Program-made: the position numbers and the translations under genes
Notes under the pieces: model-generated
The model's input: the letters and a program-made list of their open reading frames with translations, nothing else
The model's database searches: none
What the model was told of the DNA's origin: nothing
Part shown: piece after piece, positions 54,672 through 64,000 of the stretch
How positions within the stretch are numbered: the first letter of the stretch is position 1
How the letters are laid out: each line of letters starts with the position of its first letter
Source: Pseudomonadota bacterium
GTDB taxonomy: Bacteria; Bdellovibrionota_B; Oligoflexia; Silvanigrellales; Silvanigrellaceae
Reading direction: 5' to 3'
DNA length: 64,000 nucleotides
NCBI GenBank assembly: GCA_009926615.1
Contig: RFOM01000004.1
Coordinates: forward strand, 34,866 to 98,865

Positions 54672-57116
54672 ATGACCTATCAGCACAAAATTTGCGAACC
54701 CAAATGGCAAAAGCACTGGGCTGACAATTCCGTGTTCGCAACAACCGAAGACCCTGCCAAACCGAAATTTTACGCCCTCGACATGTTTCCTTATCCGTCG
54801 GCTGCGGGTCTGCACGTCGGCCATGTTCTCGGATACACGGCAACCGATATTGTTGCACGTTATTACCGGATGAAAGGATACAACGTACTTCATCCGATGG
54901 GCTGGGACGCATTCGGACTCCCTGCAGAACAGCACGCCATAGAAACCGGCGAACATCCCGCAAAACTCACGTACCGCAACATAGCAAATTTTCGCCGGCA
55001 ACTGACAGCGCTTGGTCTATCATACGACTGGCAGCGCGAGTTTGCGACGTGCGATTCCGATTACTATCACTGGACTCAGAAAATCTTTCAGGTTCTTTTT
55101 GAACGGGGACTTGCCTATCAGGCCGAAATGGCGGTGAACTGGTGTCCTGCTCTCAAAACTGTTCTTGCCAACGAAGAGGTCATCGACGGAAAAAGTGAAC
55201 GCGGCAACCATCCGGTTGTGCGCGTGCCCATGCGTCAGTGGATGCTCAAAATTACTGCCTACGCAGAACGGCTGCTTGCCGATCTTGACGGTCTTGACTG
55301 GCCCGAAAACGTCAAAGACATTCAGCGAAACTGGATCGGCAAATCTGTCGGCGCACGCATCCGCTTTGAACTCGCCGACCACAGTGACGCGCGCATTGAA
55401 GTTTTCACAACCCGACCGGATACTCTCTTTGGCGCAACCTATCTGGTTCTTGCACCCGAGCATCCGCTTGTTGCCCGAATCACAACCCCTGCAAATGCGG
55501 ATGCCGTCAAAAAATATCAGGACGAAGCATCACGGAAGTCGGACTTGGACCGAACGGAGCTCAACAAAGACAAGACCGGTGCATTCACGGGAGCCTTCGC
55601 AAAACATCCGGTGACAGGCGAAAAGATTCCTGTCTGGATTAGCGACTATGTGATGATGACCTATGGCACGGGAGCAATCATGTCGGTTCCCGCCCATGAC
55701 GAAAGGGACCATGAATTTGCGCTCGCATTTTCACTGCCGATCCGTCAGGTCATTCAACCATCCGATGCCGGCCACGACATTCTCAAGTCCGCCTATACGG
55801 GCGCAGGCAAGGTCATCAATTCCCGATTCCTTGACGGACTTTCGGTGAGCGATGCCAAAGCGGCCATGATCGCGCACCTTGTCGCAAGCGGTGCCGGTGA
55901 AGCAAGCACAACATACAAATTCAGGGACTGGCTTTTCTCACGCCAGCGCTACTGGGGTGAACCTATTCCGGTGCTCAAAGATGCGCACGGCAAAGTGCTG
56001 CGCTCTTTGCGGGACGATGAGCTGCCTCTGACTTTGCCGGAGGTTACGAGTTACGAACCAACCGACGACGGCAAATCACCGCTCGCAAACTACACATCTT
56101 GGGTTCAGCGCGGAAACGCATTTGTTGAAACCGACACGATGCCGGGCAGCGCCGGTTCGAGCTGGTATTTTCTGCGCTTCTGCGATCCGCGGAACACTCA
56201 GCTTCCGTTTGACTTCAAAAAAGCTCAATTCTGGATGCCGGTCGATTTGTATATCGGCGGTCAGGAACATGCAGTCGGACACCTGCTGTATTCGCGTTTT
56301 TGGACAAAAGTTCTTTTTGATGCCGGCATGTGTCCGGTCGCTGAGCCTTTCCAAAAACTCGTCAATCAGGGCATGATTTGCCGCAACGGCGCCAAGATGT
56401 CCAAATCAAAAGGAAACGGCGTAAATCCCGATGAAGTCCTTGAAAAATTCGGAGCCGATGCACTGCGAGTTTACGAAATGTTTATGGGTCCGCTGACTCA
56501 AACCAAGGAATGGGAAGATTCAAATCTGGCGGGGATTTATCGTTTTCTGCAGCGCATTGAACGGCAAATGATCGACGAGAACGGAAAAAGCATACTTGAC
56601 GATTCCGCCGCCGGACGAAACGAACTCCGCCTGCTTCACAAAACAATCAAAAAAATCAGCTCCGACATCGAAAACCTGTCCTTCAACACGTCGATCTCGC
56701 AGATGATGATCTTTTTGAACGGCATGGCTGAAAGCAACTGCCGCTCCAAGGACGTCTGGTCAAAATTTATCCCTCTTCTCTCGCCTTTCGCGCCGCATTT
56801 GGCGGAGGAACTCTGGCAAACCTGCTTTCATCCGGAAAAACCGGCGGACAACGCAAATTATCCGTTTGCGTGTCAAAGCGCATGGCCTGCGTTCGACGAA
56901 TCGCTCGCGCGCGATGACGAAATCAAAATCGGGGTGCAAATCAACGGCAAAGCGCGCGGAGAAATTGCGCTGCCTCCCGACTGCGATCAGGAAACAGCCG
57001 TCAGAATAGCGCACGAAGACAAGGCGATAAGCGCAGCACTCGGCTCAATCGATTTAAAGAAGATTGTCTTTGTCAAAAACCGGATTCTGAACTTCGTGGG
57101 CGCTCCGAAAGCCTGA
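54672..57116 (+). CDS. leuS: Leucyl-tRNA synthetase
   Basis: This class I synthetase has 814 residues. The HIGH motif is HVGH (in AAGLHVGHVLG), KMSKS is KMSKSKGNGVNPDEV, and the CP1 editing domain carries TTRPDTLFGATYLVLAPEH and DERDHEF. The start MTYQHKICEP lies ten bases after GAGGAG and matches the family N-terminus. The open frame continues upstream to 54531, inside the UbiA-like gene. It ends two bases from the convergent maeB stop. Confidence 0.97.
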   Translation: MTYQHKICEPKWQKHWADNSVFATTEDPAKPKFYALDMFPYPSAAGLHVGHVLGYTATDIVARYYRMKGYNVLHPMGWDAFGLPAEQHAIETGEHPAKLTYRNIANFRRQLTALGLSYDWQREFATCDSDYYHWTQKIFQVLFERGLAYQAEMAVNWCPALKTVLANEEVIDGKSERGNHPVVRVPMRQWMLKITAYAERLLADLDGLDWPENVKDIQRNWIGKSVGARIRFELADHSDARIEVFTTRPDTLFGATYLVLAPEHPLVARITTPANADAVKKYQDEASRKSDLDRTELNKDKTGAFTGAFAKHPVTGEKIPVWISDYVMMTYGTGAIMSVPAHDERDHEFALAFSLPIRQVIQPSDAGHDILKSAYTGAGKVINSRFLDGLSVSDAKAAMIAHLVASGAGEASTTYKFRDWLFSRQRYWGEPIPVLKDAHGKVLRSLRDDELPLTLPEVTSYEPTDDGKSPLANYTSWVQRGNAFVETDTMPGSAGSSWYFLRFCDPRNTQLPFDFKKAQFWMPVDLYIGGQEHAVGHLLYSRFWTKVLFDAGMCPVAEPFQKLVNQGMICRNGAKMSKSKGNGVNPDEVLEKFGADALRVYEMFMGPLTQTKEWEDSNLAGIYRFLQRIERQMIDENGKSILDDSAAGRNELRLLHKTIKKISSDIENLSFNTSISQMMIFLNGMAESNCRSKDVWSKFIPLLSPFAPHLAEELWQTCFHPEKPADNANYPFACQSAWPAFDESLARDDEIKIGVQINGKARGEIALPPDCDQETAVRIAHEDKAISAALGSIDLKKIVFVKNRILNFVGAPKA

Positions 57117-57118
57117 GC

Positions 57119-59389
57119 TCAGAATCCGTTTTGAGCCCTGTGAACCGTGAATGTGACGAGGTTTACAATCTCTTCAACATCACTGTTCCGCTGCAGAACA
57201 TTGACGGGTTTTCTCATCCCGATCAGCATCGGTCCGATGAGTGTCGCACCGCCGAGTTTGCTAAGCAATTTGTAGGTAATATTCGCTGACGTCAGATCCG
57301 GAAAGACAAGCACATTCGCAGGACCCTTAAGAGATGAAAAGCTGAAGCTCCGCTGAAGAATCTCTGCGCTCAGCGCAGCATCTGCCTGAACCTCACCGTC
57401 AACCTCAATATCCGGCCGCATCTGCTTGACCCTGTATGTTGCATTGCGAACTTTGTCGGCAAGCGGATGTTTGTTACTGCCAAAATTACTGAAACTGAGC
57501 ATGGCAACCCGCGGCATTTCATTTAGATACAGGCGCGCCATGTCGTGCACCTGTATCGCAATTTGAGCGAGCTCTTCCTCGCTGGGCTCCACATTGACGG
57601 TTGCATCGGAAATAAAAATGCTCTTGTCGCGCCAGACCAGCATGTAAACACCTGACAGAACCTTGTCGGGCTGCGTGCCGATCACCTGAAGTGCGGGCCT
57701 GATTGCATCCGGATAGTTGTGGTGAACTCCCGAAAGATATGCTTCAGCATCGCCGCGCTCAACCATCATCGCAGCGTAAAACTGATTCTCCTGCATAAGC
57801 TCCTGAGCGGACATTCTCGTCACGCCCTTGCGTCCTCTCTTATCAAGCAGCACCTGCGCGTAATCCGAAGTTTTCGGCGAGGATGTGGGATCGATAATCG
57901 CCGCATCTGCCAGTCCGTCAAGCTTCTGATCGCGAATAATTGCGCGGATACGTTCAGCATTGCCGAGAAGAATCGGATCGCAAATACCTTCCTCTACAAG
58001 CTGCTCTGCCGCCCTGAGAACCGGCAGACTCGCACCCTCGGGAAGAACCACGCGGGTTCTTGAACCGCGCGATCGGTTGTTTTCAATGACCATGCGTTTA
58101 ATTTTGCGTGTGACCGACGCAGCGACACCAAGACGGCCTTCAAGGTGATCCTTATAGTCATCTATGTCGATTGCTTTGCGGGCGACACCTGCATCAAGTG
58201 CAGCCTTGGCCACGGCGGGCGCAACCCACGTCAACAGTCGCGGATCAAAAGGTTTGGGAATCAGATAATCACGACCGAATGTGTAATCGTGGCGGGCGTA
58301 CGAACGGCTCACACTCTCGGGCACATCTTCTTTGGCAAGTTTGGCCAGTGCGTATACGGCAGCCATTTTCATGTCTTCCGTAATCTGGCGGGCCTGCACA
58401 TCAAGAGCGCCGCGGAATATGTAAGGATAACCCAAAACGTTGTTGACCTGATTCGGGTAATCCGATCGTCCGGTGGCAATAATGGCGTCGTCGCGGACAG
58501 CAAGGATTTCTTCCGGACGAATTTCCGGATCAGGATTTGCCATTGCAAAAATAATCGGTTCTTTGGCCATGCTGCGGACCATGTCCTGATTTACAGCACC
58601 GGCAACCGAACATCCGCAAAAAACATCCGCACCGTCGAGGCATTCGGCGAGGGTTCTTTTGTTTGTGTCGTTTGCAAAACGCTCCTTGTATTTGTTCATG
58701 CCGTCGGTCCGGCCGCGAAATACAAGCCCTTTGCTGTCGCACATAAAAAGATTTTCACGCCGGACACCAAGGTTCAAATACATTTGGGCACATGCGATTG
58801 CGGCCGCACCCGCTCCGTTGACAACAACCCTGATGTCCTGAATTTTCTTGCCGGTAATTTCCAGAGCGTTGAGCAGTGCAGCACCGCTGACAATCGCTGT
58901 TCCGTGCTGGTCATCATGAAATACCGGAATGTTAAGAAGCTCACGAAGCCGTTCTTCTATTTCAAAACATTCAGGCGCCTTGATATCTTCAAGATTTATA
59001 CCCCCAAATGTGGGTTCGAGCATCTTGCACGCAGAAATGACGTCTTCTACTGCGGGCGCATTAAGCTCGATATCAAAGCAGTCAATGTCGGCAAATTTTT
59101 TGAAAAGGACTGCCTTGCCTTCCATGACAGGCTTTGCCGCCAGCGGCCCGATGTTTCCCAAACCAAGGACTGCAGTCCCGTTGGAGACCACAGCCACAAG
59201 ATTCCCTCGCGCCGTGTAATCAAAAACACTGTCCGGATTTTTTGCGATTTCTTTGCAGGGTTCAGCAACACCGGGAGAATATGCAAGTGTGATGTCCTGC
59301 TGGGTCTTGCATTCCTTTGTTACCGCAATTTCAATTTTGCCCTTGCGTCCTTTGCGGTGATATTCAAGTGCTGCTTCGCGGATGGCCAT
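57119..59389 (-). CDS. maeB: NADP-type malic enzyme with phosphotransacetylase-like domain
   Basis: This enzyme decarboxylates malate to pyruvate. At 756 residues it has the MaeB layout: a malic N-domain ([14 protein letters not shown]), an NAD(P)-binding domain ([17 protein letters not shown]), and from about residue 430 a phosphate-acetyltransferase-like domain ([19 protein letters not shown]) thought to be regulatory. AAGGAG precedes the ATG by five bases. Its length is close to E. coli MaeB. Confidence 0.94.
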   Translation of the reverse strand: MAIREAALEYHRKGRKGKIEIAVTKECKTQQDITLAYSPGVAEPCKEIAKNPDSVFDYTARGNLVAVVSNGTAVLGLGNIGPLAAKPVMEGKAVLFKKFADIDCFDIELNAPAVEDVISACKMLEPTFGGINLEDIKAPECFEIEERLRELLNIPVFHDDQHGTAIVSGAALLNALEITGKKIQDIRVVVNGAGAAAIACAQMYLNLGVRRENLFMCDSKGLVFRGRTDGMNKYKERFANDTNKRTLAECLDGADVFCGCSVAGAVNQDMVRSMAKEPIIFAMANPDPEIRPEEILAVRDDAIIATGRSDYPNQVNNVLGYPYIFRGALDVQARQITEDMKMAAVYALAKLAKEDVPESVSRSYARHDYTFGRDYLIPKPFDPRLLTWVAPAVAKAALDAGVARKAIDIDDYKDHLEGRLGVAASVTRKIKRMVIENNRSRGSRTRVVLPEGASLPVLRAAEQLVEEGICDPILLGNAERIRAIIRDQKLDGLADAAIIDPTSSPKTSDYAQVLLDKRGRKGVTRMSAQELMQENQFYAAMMVERGDAEAYLSGVHHNYPDAIRPALQVIGTQPDKVLSGVYMLVWRDKSIFISDATVNVEPSEEELAQIAIQVHDMARLYLNEMPRVAMLSFSNFGSNKHPLADKVRNATYRVKQMRPDIEVDGEVQADAALSAEILQRSFSFSSLKGPANVLVFPDLTSANITYKLLSKLGGATLIGPMLIGMRKPVNVLQRNSDVEEIVNLVTFTVHRAQNGF

Positions 59390-59489
59390 GGTGTCTCCTT
59401 GCTTTTTTCACAAAAACAGGTCCGAACTTAACTTCCTGCAGGCTGGTTGACAATGCCGGACCCGCGATCCCGAATCTTTAAAGGAATGA

Positions 59490-59514
59490 TGCAGGTCAAA
59501 TATTTGTCCATGCA
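59490..59514. promoter_or_regulatory. Dyad-symmetric site upstream of maeB and the HTH gene
   Basis: TGCA-GG-t-CAAATATTTG-t-CC-a-TGCA forms an interrupted inverted repeat centred on the ten-base perfect palindrome CAAATATTTG (59497-59506). It sits in the 193-base divergent gap between maeB and the HTH gene, so it is a candidate operator for one or both. No clear promoter hexamers are visible nearby. Confidence 0.5.
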
Positions 59515-59582
59515 ACTCATTGCCTACCCGCTCCGGCAGAGTGCCTCTAGGCTGTAAATACTGCCCAAGGAGCGCGCACAAC

Positions 59583-60002
59583 ATGGAACAGACTCGCAAT
59601 AAGGGACGCTGGTTTAAACTTGCTGAAGCCGCCCAACAACTGGGAGTTTCAGAAATAACCGTGCGCCGCAAAGCAAAATCGGGCCACCTCAAGGCTATAC
59701 TACGGAATGGCAGATATTTGGTCTACCTCGAGGAGAACGAGGAGCTGGGCATGTTCACAGCCGAGCTCGACGCTTTTATTCCGCCGAAAAGTTCAACGAA
59801 CCAGTCCGGCCGGACCTCCTTGCCGGCCGGCCGCACGGAGCTGCGTGATGAACTGACTGCAGGTCGCGCCGCACCTCAGGACGACCTCATTCAGTCGCTG
59901 AAGCGCACGATTGAGGATCAGCAAACTCTGATTTCGTCGCTGGAAGCTTCAATCTCGCGGCTGAGTCAAAAGCTGGCCGACGGACGATATTCCAGTAAAT
60001 GA
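59583..60002 (+). CDS. HTH/coiled-coil DNA-binding protein
   Basis: This 139-residue protein has an N-terminal MerR/excisionase-like helix-turn-helix (KLAEAAQQLGVSEITVRRKA, residues 12-31), a linker rich in Arg, Gly and Ala, and a C-terminal heptad segment (LIQSLKRTIEDQQTLISSLE) expected to dimerise. AAGGAG is ten bases before the ATG. The last 116 bases overlap the convergent membrane-protein gene. It could regulate maeB through the dyad between them; that is inference. Confidence 0.72.
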   Translation: MEQTRNKGRWFKLAEAAQQLGVSEITVRRKAKSGHLKAILRNGRYLVYLEENEELGMFTAELDAFIPPKSSTNQSGRTSLPAGRTELRDELTAGRAAPQDDLIQSLKRTIEDQQTLISSLEASISRLSQKLADGRYSSK

Positions 60003-60468
60003 TTTGATAGAGAAAAAAGATTATCAAAATCATAAATTGAAAATTCAATGCGCGTGCAACTGCGGGAACTGTGCCTGCATCCAATTTCAAAGCCTGCGGC
60101 GCATCGCGCCATATCCATAAAATTGCTGTCGCACCAAAGACAAGCGGATGACAAATAAAGAGCACCGAGTGAAGCCAATGCTCTGCCGGATCGCACTCAC
60201 GTGCATGAACCCACTCATCTTTGGTCACAAAGAAACACGAAAACAGCGCAAGAAAAACAAACAAAAAAAGTGCCGGTTCCGCAAACGGCAGAAATACGAC
60301 AAGCGCAAGCGGCACGATGACGGAAACCGTATCGAGCGGATGACCGGCACACTCCCAGCGCGGAAGGCCCCGCCTCCGGTGAAATACAAATTCATCGAAG
60401 GCAAGGGCCAGCGCCTGTATGACAAACGGAAAAGCCGTCAGGGAAAGAATAATATAATCCCTGTTCAT
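59887..60468 (-). CDS. Membrane protein partnered with type III PKS
   Basis: This 193-residue product has four or five transmembrane spans and a conserved-looking hydrophilic block FDEFVFHRRRGLPRWECAGHP, then FVTKDEWVHARECDPAEHWLH, rich in His, Asp and Glu, which could bind metal or substrate. GGGGTAA precedes the ATG at 60468, and the PKS stop overlaps that site. The last 39 codons overlap the 3' end of the HTH gene on the other strand. It probably acts on the PKS product; the reaction is unknown. Confidence 0.7.
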   Translation of the reverse strand: MNRDYIILSLTAFPFVIQALALAFDEFVFHRRRGLPRWECAGHPLDTVSVIVPLALVVFLPFAEPALFLFVFLALFSCFFVTKDEWVHARECDPAEHWLHSVLFICHPLVFGATAILWIWRDAPQALKLDAGTVPAVARALNFQFMILIIFFLYQIIYWNIVRRPAFDSAARLKLPATKSEFADPQSCASATE

Positions 60469-60473
60469 CAGTT

Positions 60474-61631
60474 TTACCCCGTAACTTCCAGCAGGTTTCC
60501 TGCGACAGTCAGTCCCGGTCCGAATGCAAGACTCAAAACTTTCGTTCCGGCAGGATAGCATTCGGGATCTTTCAGTATTTCAGTCCAGACATGCGGCAGC
60601 GTGGCTGATGACATATTTCCGCAGCGTCTGAGAACATCTCTGCTCGCCTGAATCTGCCCGTCGGAGAGCTCAAGCAATTCCTGCAACTGATCAATAATCC
60701 TCGGCCCGCCGGGATGAATTGCAAAAATCAGCTTCGGTAAAATCTCATCGCGCCGGCATCCGGATGCAACAAAAAGACGATCGATAAACTCGCGGACATG
60801 TCCCGAAATTAACGCAGGCACTTCTCTGGAAAGAGTCATCGCCATCCCCCATGGCAAGGGAAGCCACGTCATCGCATGAGCGGAATCCGGAATTTGCTCT
60901 TCATTCATGGCAAGAATCTTCAGCATGCGACCTGTGCCGCGCGAGCCCGACTGCACACGGTAGCGAATGAATCCGTCTGCAAATAAACTTTGAACCACCA
61001 ATTGTTCCGGTGTGTGCATCATTGGATTGAAATGCAAAGTGCAAAGTTCCGTGTGGGCAACATCGACAGAAAATTCGCCGTCACGGTCCGGTTCTGCCAT
61101 TTGCTGGCGGACAAGACCTGCAGCCAGCCGCGATGCCGGCAAGGCGGCGTAACAACCCATATGATATGCATGCACGACTCTTGTCGAATTAAACGCACCG
61201 CGCTCCGCAACAAACCTCTGCAACGGACTCGGGCTCAGGTAACCGGTGCAAGTCACATGAATAAGGTCGCGCGCAAACCGAAATCCGCTGTCAAACAGCT
61301 GCTCGCATTTCGCACGTACAAGTTCATCATAACAGCGCTGCCGCGCCTCCATCATTTCACCGGACGGCGAACGGGCAAGATTGAAAATCTTCATCTCCGG
61401 CCAGTCCGTGTGACAAAAGTCCTCAAGCTCGTGTCCTCTGGATTCAATTTTTTCGGGTGAACATCCAAATCTGTGAATGAGCTTTTCAAAGACTGACACG
61501 GCACCGCCGTCATCCGAACGTGAATCGGCGAAGGCATGCGCTCGGGCAAGCCAGCGCAGGGCCTCGGACTGGGGCTTTTCAAATTTTGGCCGAACAACGT
61601 GAAAATTTGACAAGTAAAGCTGAGACACCAT
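60474..61631 (-). CDS. Type III polyketide synthase (chalcone-synthase family)
   Basis: This 385-residue thiolase-fold enzyme extends acyl-CoA starters with malonyl-CoA. The catalytic triad is visible: Cys160 (YHMGCYAALPASRLA), His306 (AIHPGGPRII) and Asn339 (CGNMSSATLP), in the order and spacing of type III PKS rather than FabH alone. GGAG lies nine bases before the ATG. Bacterial relatives often make alkylpyrones or alkylresorcinols; the product here is not predictable. It is followed by a membrane protein, six bases between stop and start. Confidence 0.9.
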   Translation of the reverse strand: MVSQLYLSNFHVVRPKFEKPQSEALRWLARAHAFADSRSDDGGAVSVFEKLIHRFGCSPEKIESRGHELEDFCHTDWPEMKIFNLARSPSGEMMEARQRCYDELVRAKCEQLFDSGFRFARDLIHVTCTGYLSPSPLQRFVAERGAFNSTRVVHAYHMGCYAALPASRLAAGLVRQQMAEPDRDGEFSVDVAHTELCTLHFNPMMHTPEQLVVQSLFADGFIRYRVQSGSRGTGRMLKILAMNEEQIPDSAHAMTWLPLPWGMAMTLSREVPALISGHVREFIDRLFVASGCRRDEILPKLIFAIHPGGPRIIDQLQELLELSDGQIQASRDVLRRCGNMSSATLPHVWTEILKDPECYPAGTKVLSLAFGPGLTVAGNLLEVTG

Positions 61632-61663
61632 GGCAAATTTCTCCGAAGCCTGAATGTTCCGCG

Positions 61664-62725
61664 TCAGTCAAGAGAGCTTAACATGTGTTTTACAACCCGT
61701 TGAGGAGGCAAATCCGCCAAACAACTGTGGTGTCCCAGTGGACAAATATTCTGGCCGTGAGTTGAGCACGGCTGACAGTCCAGCCTCTGATTTAAGATCA
61801 TCCTATAATTCAATATTTCGGAATTTGCTGAAAGCGGCCCAAAACCTGTGTCAGACGGTGTCGGGCCAAAAAATGCAAAAACCTTTGTACCGGTGGCACC
61901 GGCAATGTGAAGCGGAGCCGAGTCCGGCGTCAAAACAAAACGCGAACCGCGGACCAGCTCAATAAGTTCATTGAGCGGCAGACACTTGCGTGCATCAATT
62001 AATCTCTTGCCGGCAACTCCGGTGACATCCAACCGACCGAACGCAGAAATGACCTCTGTCAAAACATCAAAGTCGGCAGGACCTCCGGACAAAACGCAAT
62101 TGAGATCCGGCTTTGCAGACAGCAGACCGTAGAGAACCTCTGCGAGTAATTTGGGCGGGTATCTTTTTGTCTGCCAGACACTTCCGGGTGCGCATACAAA
62201 AAAGTTCTTTCCGCACTGTTGCTGAAAATCGGGATATGAGGACAAAAAAGTCTTCAGTGTCACATCACCGGTCACCGACATTTTCGAAGCACTCCGAAAA
62301 TGCTCTCCGGCAAATTCCTCTGCCAGTGCGAGATATCTTTCCGACTCATGTATCTGCGGCGACACACGGACTGTGCGGAAAAACAAGCCTGACAGAGCCG
62401 TATCGGAAAAAGTCACGATTTTACGCTGACGGCTCAGAATTGCGATGAATGCACTCGTCAGCGATCGGTGCGCCAGAATCAGTGCCTCCGGACATTCATC
62501 GTTTATCTGCTTTGCAATTCCAAAAGCAGCCGAAATCTTGGCCAATCCCTTTTGCTTTTTGACGGTGACCAGTTTTTTTATCCGGCTGTCCGCTTTATAG
62601 AGCTGGCATCCGGCTCCGTTTGAAAACAGGATGATTTCGTGTCCTGCCATTGAAAGTGCATCGACCAGACGGCTCATCAGCACAAGGTCACCGACAAATG
62701 CAGTGTTGAATATTCCTACCCTCAA
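61664..62725 (-). CDS. Glycosyltransferase family 9 (heptosyltransferase-like)
   Basis: This 353-residue GT-B-fold enzyme probably adds heptose or a related sugar to the LPS core. It starts MRVGIFNTAFVGDLVLMSRL, has CAPGSVWQTKRYPPKLLAEV at the start of the second domain, and the GT9 block VLTPDSAPLHIAGATGTKVFA. The start is TTG at 62725 with GGAG eight bases upstream, and the TTGA overlaps the stop of the acetyltransferase gene. Confidence 0.9.
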   Translation of the reverse strand: MRVGIFNTAFVGDLVLMSRLVDALSMAGHEIILFSNGAGCQLYKADSRIKKLVTVKKQKGLAKISAAFGIAKQINDECPEALILAHRSLTSAFIAILSRQRKIVTFSDTALSGLFFRTVRVSPQIHESERYLALAEEFAGEHFRSASKMSVTGDVTLKTFLSSYPDFQQQCGKNFFVCAPGSVWQTKRYPPKLLAEVLYGLLSAKPDLNCVLSGGPADFDVLTEVISAFGRLDVTGVAGKRLIDARKCLPLNELIELVRGSRFVLTPDSAPLHIAGATGTKVFAFFGPTPSDTGFGPLSANSEILNYRMILNQRLDCQPCSTHGQNICPLGHHSCLADLPPQRVVKHMLSSLD

Positions 62726-63222
62726 AGGCTTTTCTCCATTACGAGTGCGTCTTCTCCGTTACTGTAATAACCTTTTCGGAGCGCAATCTGACTGAACCCC
62801 AGTTGCCGGTAAAGACTCAAAGCAAAATTATTCCGGCTTCCGACTTCGAGTAAAATTCTGTTCACTGAAACTCCGGAAAGCATCTTGAAGACCAATAAAA
62901 GCATTTCCCGTCCAAGACCTTTTCCGCGCACCTTTTCAGCAATCAATATGAAGTCCAAATCAGCAACATCATCAAAAAAACGAATTTGTGAAAAACCGCA
63001 GATGGTATTGTTGCTGTCAGACAATACGATCAGAACCTTCTGCTCGCCTTCCTGAACATTCACGCAGGATACTTCATCAACAAACTGCCTGAGCCCTGTC
63101 GTCGACGGCGCATATACAGATTCGGCGGCAATTGCGATAATTCCGGCAGATAGTTCTTCCGCTGTCCACGGGGATGAAACGATATGTCCCGCGCGGAAAA
63201 GCCTGTGATTGTAACCAGACAT
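62722..63222 (-). CDS. GNAT acetyltransferase, RimI-like
   Basis: This 166-residue protein has the acetyl-CoA motif RGKGLG in AEKVRGKGLGREMLLLVFKM, then LEVGSRNNFALSLYRQLGF, the RimI-type sequence for N-terminal acetylation of proteins such as S18. GNAT proteins vary widely, so the substrate is uncertain. The ATG at 63222 shares one base with the stop of the upstream gene. Confidence 0.86.
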   Translation of the reverse strand: MSGYNHRLFRAGHIVSSPWTAEELSAGIIAIAAESVYAPSTTGLRQFVDEVSCVNVQEGEQKVLIVLSDSNNTICGFSQIRFFDDVADLDFILIAEKVRGKGLGREMLLLVFKMLSGVSVNRILLEVGSRNNFALSLYRQLGFSQIALRKGYYSNGEDALVMEKSL

Positions 63223-63875
63223 TACTTCGTCTTCCGCAGGCCTGCCGGAGCATGATGCCAATACCAGCCGGCGGAATACAGATTTTTGTTGCGGTCGAGG
63301 TTGCCCCTTGCCCTCATGAATGCCCGCACTCTCAGAACGCTTTCTATCCGGCGCAGTTTAACTTCGTCACTTGCCGAATACACCTCACGGACGGCCGTTT
63401 CGGAATAACCGGCAGACAATTCATTTCTGAGCGCCGAAAATCTTGCGAGGTAGGGAGCAATATCCTGAGGCCTGAGTAAGAATAAATTAAGTTTTTGAAT
63501 ATCGGTCCAGATAAGCGCCATCTGAAAAAACTGACGCAAATCCTCCGGCCACGAAGGCATGGCAGCAACCGGATCTCCGGCAGCCGCCGCTGCAACTGAT
63601 TCTGGATTCAACCAATCAGTTTTTGCTGCAATCTTTTTCTCATTTTTATCAGAGGTCATGTTCCAGACGATCGTCATGGCAACCGCGTCGATCGCGGAAA
63701 AGACTTCACGTCCGACGGTCAGAATTGCACGATTGACCGCTGCTTCGGACTGCAATGAATCTGTCAGCTGTTTTGCAGTCGGCTCTGCTTTTGCTTCGGA
63801 ACAGTTAAAAAAATTCAGACCGGTCCATCCGACAAACAGAAACAACTTCCCCGCACGCGCCGGAATTTTAATCAT
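63222..63875 (-). CDS. Exported helical protein, unknown function
   Basis: This 217-residue product has a signal peptide (IPARAGKLFLFVGWTGLNFF...SEAKA) and a mature chain that is helical and rich in Ala, Asp and Arg, with two Trp-rich segments. GAGG lies six bases before the ATG at 63875. No family is recognised. It shares one base with the acetyltransferase gene. Confidence 0.65.
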   Translation of the reverse strand: MIKIPARAGKLFLFVGWTGLNFFNCSEAKAEPTAKQLTDSLQSEAAVNRAILTVGREVFSAIDAVAMTIVWNMTSDKNEKKIAAKTDWLNPESVAAAAAGDPVAAMPSWPEDLRQFFQMALIWTDIQKLNLFLLRPQDIAPYLARFSALRNELSAGYSETAVREVYSASDEVKLRRIESVLRVRAFMRARGNLDRNKNLYSAGWYWHHAPAGLRKTK

Positions 63876-63883
63876 TTCAAACC

Positions 63884-64000
63884 TCACATACCATGGATTT
63901 GTCCCCAATAGACCGACATTCCGGCAGCGCCGCCGCGGGACTTGGACTCTTTTACGCTCTGAAGAAATCTGTATTCGATTCCCATCATGAACTCCGGTGC
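63884..64000 (-). CDS. C-terminus of a protein running off the window edge
   Basis: The minus strand is open from 64000 to a TGA at 63884-63886 (38 residues), with FMMGIEYRFLQSVKESKSRG and an end SVYWGQIHGM. The alternating hydrophobic FMMGIEYRFL resembles a barrel strand, so this may be the end of an outer-membrane protein. The stop lies eight bases before the start of the next gene. Confidence 0.6.
   Translation of the reverse strand, partial: APEFMMGIEYRFLQSVKESKSRGGAAGMSVYWGQIHGM

Noticed and set aside
58145..59431. A 428-codon open frame on the plus strand
   Set aside because: It is antisense to maeB, whose malic-enzyme motifs are unambiguous, and shows no domain or ribosome site.

Overview
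The window comes from a Gram-negative, LPS-bearing bacterium of moderate GC content. It carries LptD, a TamA/BamA-type Omp85 barrel, TamB, an ADP-heptose-type GT9 glycosyltransferase, several lipoprotein signals and a RodZ/FtsK/LigA set. A menaquinone-type UbiA prenyltransferase, a type III polyketide synthase, a eukaryotic-type kinase, a Tgl/PilF-like TPR lipoprotein and many unrecognised periplasmic helical-repeat proteins suggest Bdellovibrionota/Oligoflexia or a myxobacterium-like lineage. That placement is inference, since no rRNA is present. Genes are dense and many neighbours share 1-4 bp stop/start overlaps, so most blocks look translationally coupled. I see no prophage, insertion sequence, CRISPR array or rRNA, and no gene-free stretch above 300 bases.

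Layout. 1-1225: tcdA (tRNA t6A cyclisation) and a small RRM protein, convergent. 1381-18535: a long minus-strand block, in transcription order an unknown protein, tamB (frameshifted in this sequence), tamA-like Omp85, a tRNA-dihydrouridine synthase, four unrecognised envelope proteins (three exported, helical or TPR-like) and a receiver-domain protein. 18660-23802: accD-folC-lptD, converging on a divergent murA; behind murA lie tRNA-Val(UAC), a membrane protein and an unknown protein. 27223-30675: an L,D-transpeptidase with NTF2-like tail, a membrane-anchored protein and a matrixin-like lipoprotein. 30712-35640: a stand-alone RlmK-like methyltransferase, two unknown lipoproteins, an M3 peptidase and rpsO.

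35795-40441: ribD, a tyrosine-recombinase-fold protein without its catalytic residues, a Ser/Thr kinase, a BtuF-like protein and a secreted nuclease, probably one operon. 40454-45610: uvrC, a protein with an Arg/Asp/Gly-rich tail, a strong terminator, a ComEC 'competence-domain-only' protein and a small secreted protein. 45628-52975 (minus): ftsK, TPR lipoprotein, rodZ-like gene with a 42-bp tandem repeat, ligA. 53011-57116 (plus): EI24/CysZ-like, UbiA/MqnP-like, leuS. 57119-64000: maeB, a HTH/coiled-coil protein whose 3' end overlaps that of a membrane protein, and a minus-strand run of outer-membrane-like C-terminus (cut by the window edge), exported unknown, RimI-like acetyltransferase, GT9 glycosyltransferase, type III PKS and its membrane partner.

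The points most worth following are a MurA lacking both the usual PEP-site lysine and the Cys115 equivalent, the inactivated Xer-like protein coupled to a kinase, the truncated ComEC, the tamB frameshift, and the unassigned envelope block at 1995-8819.
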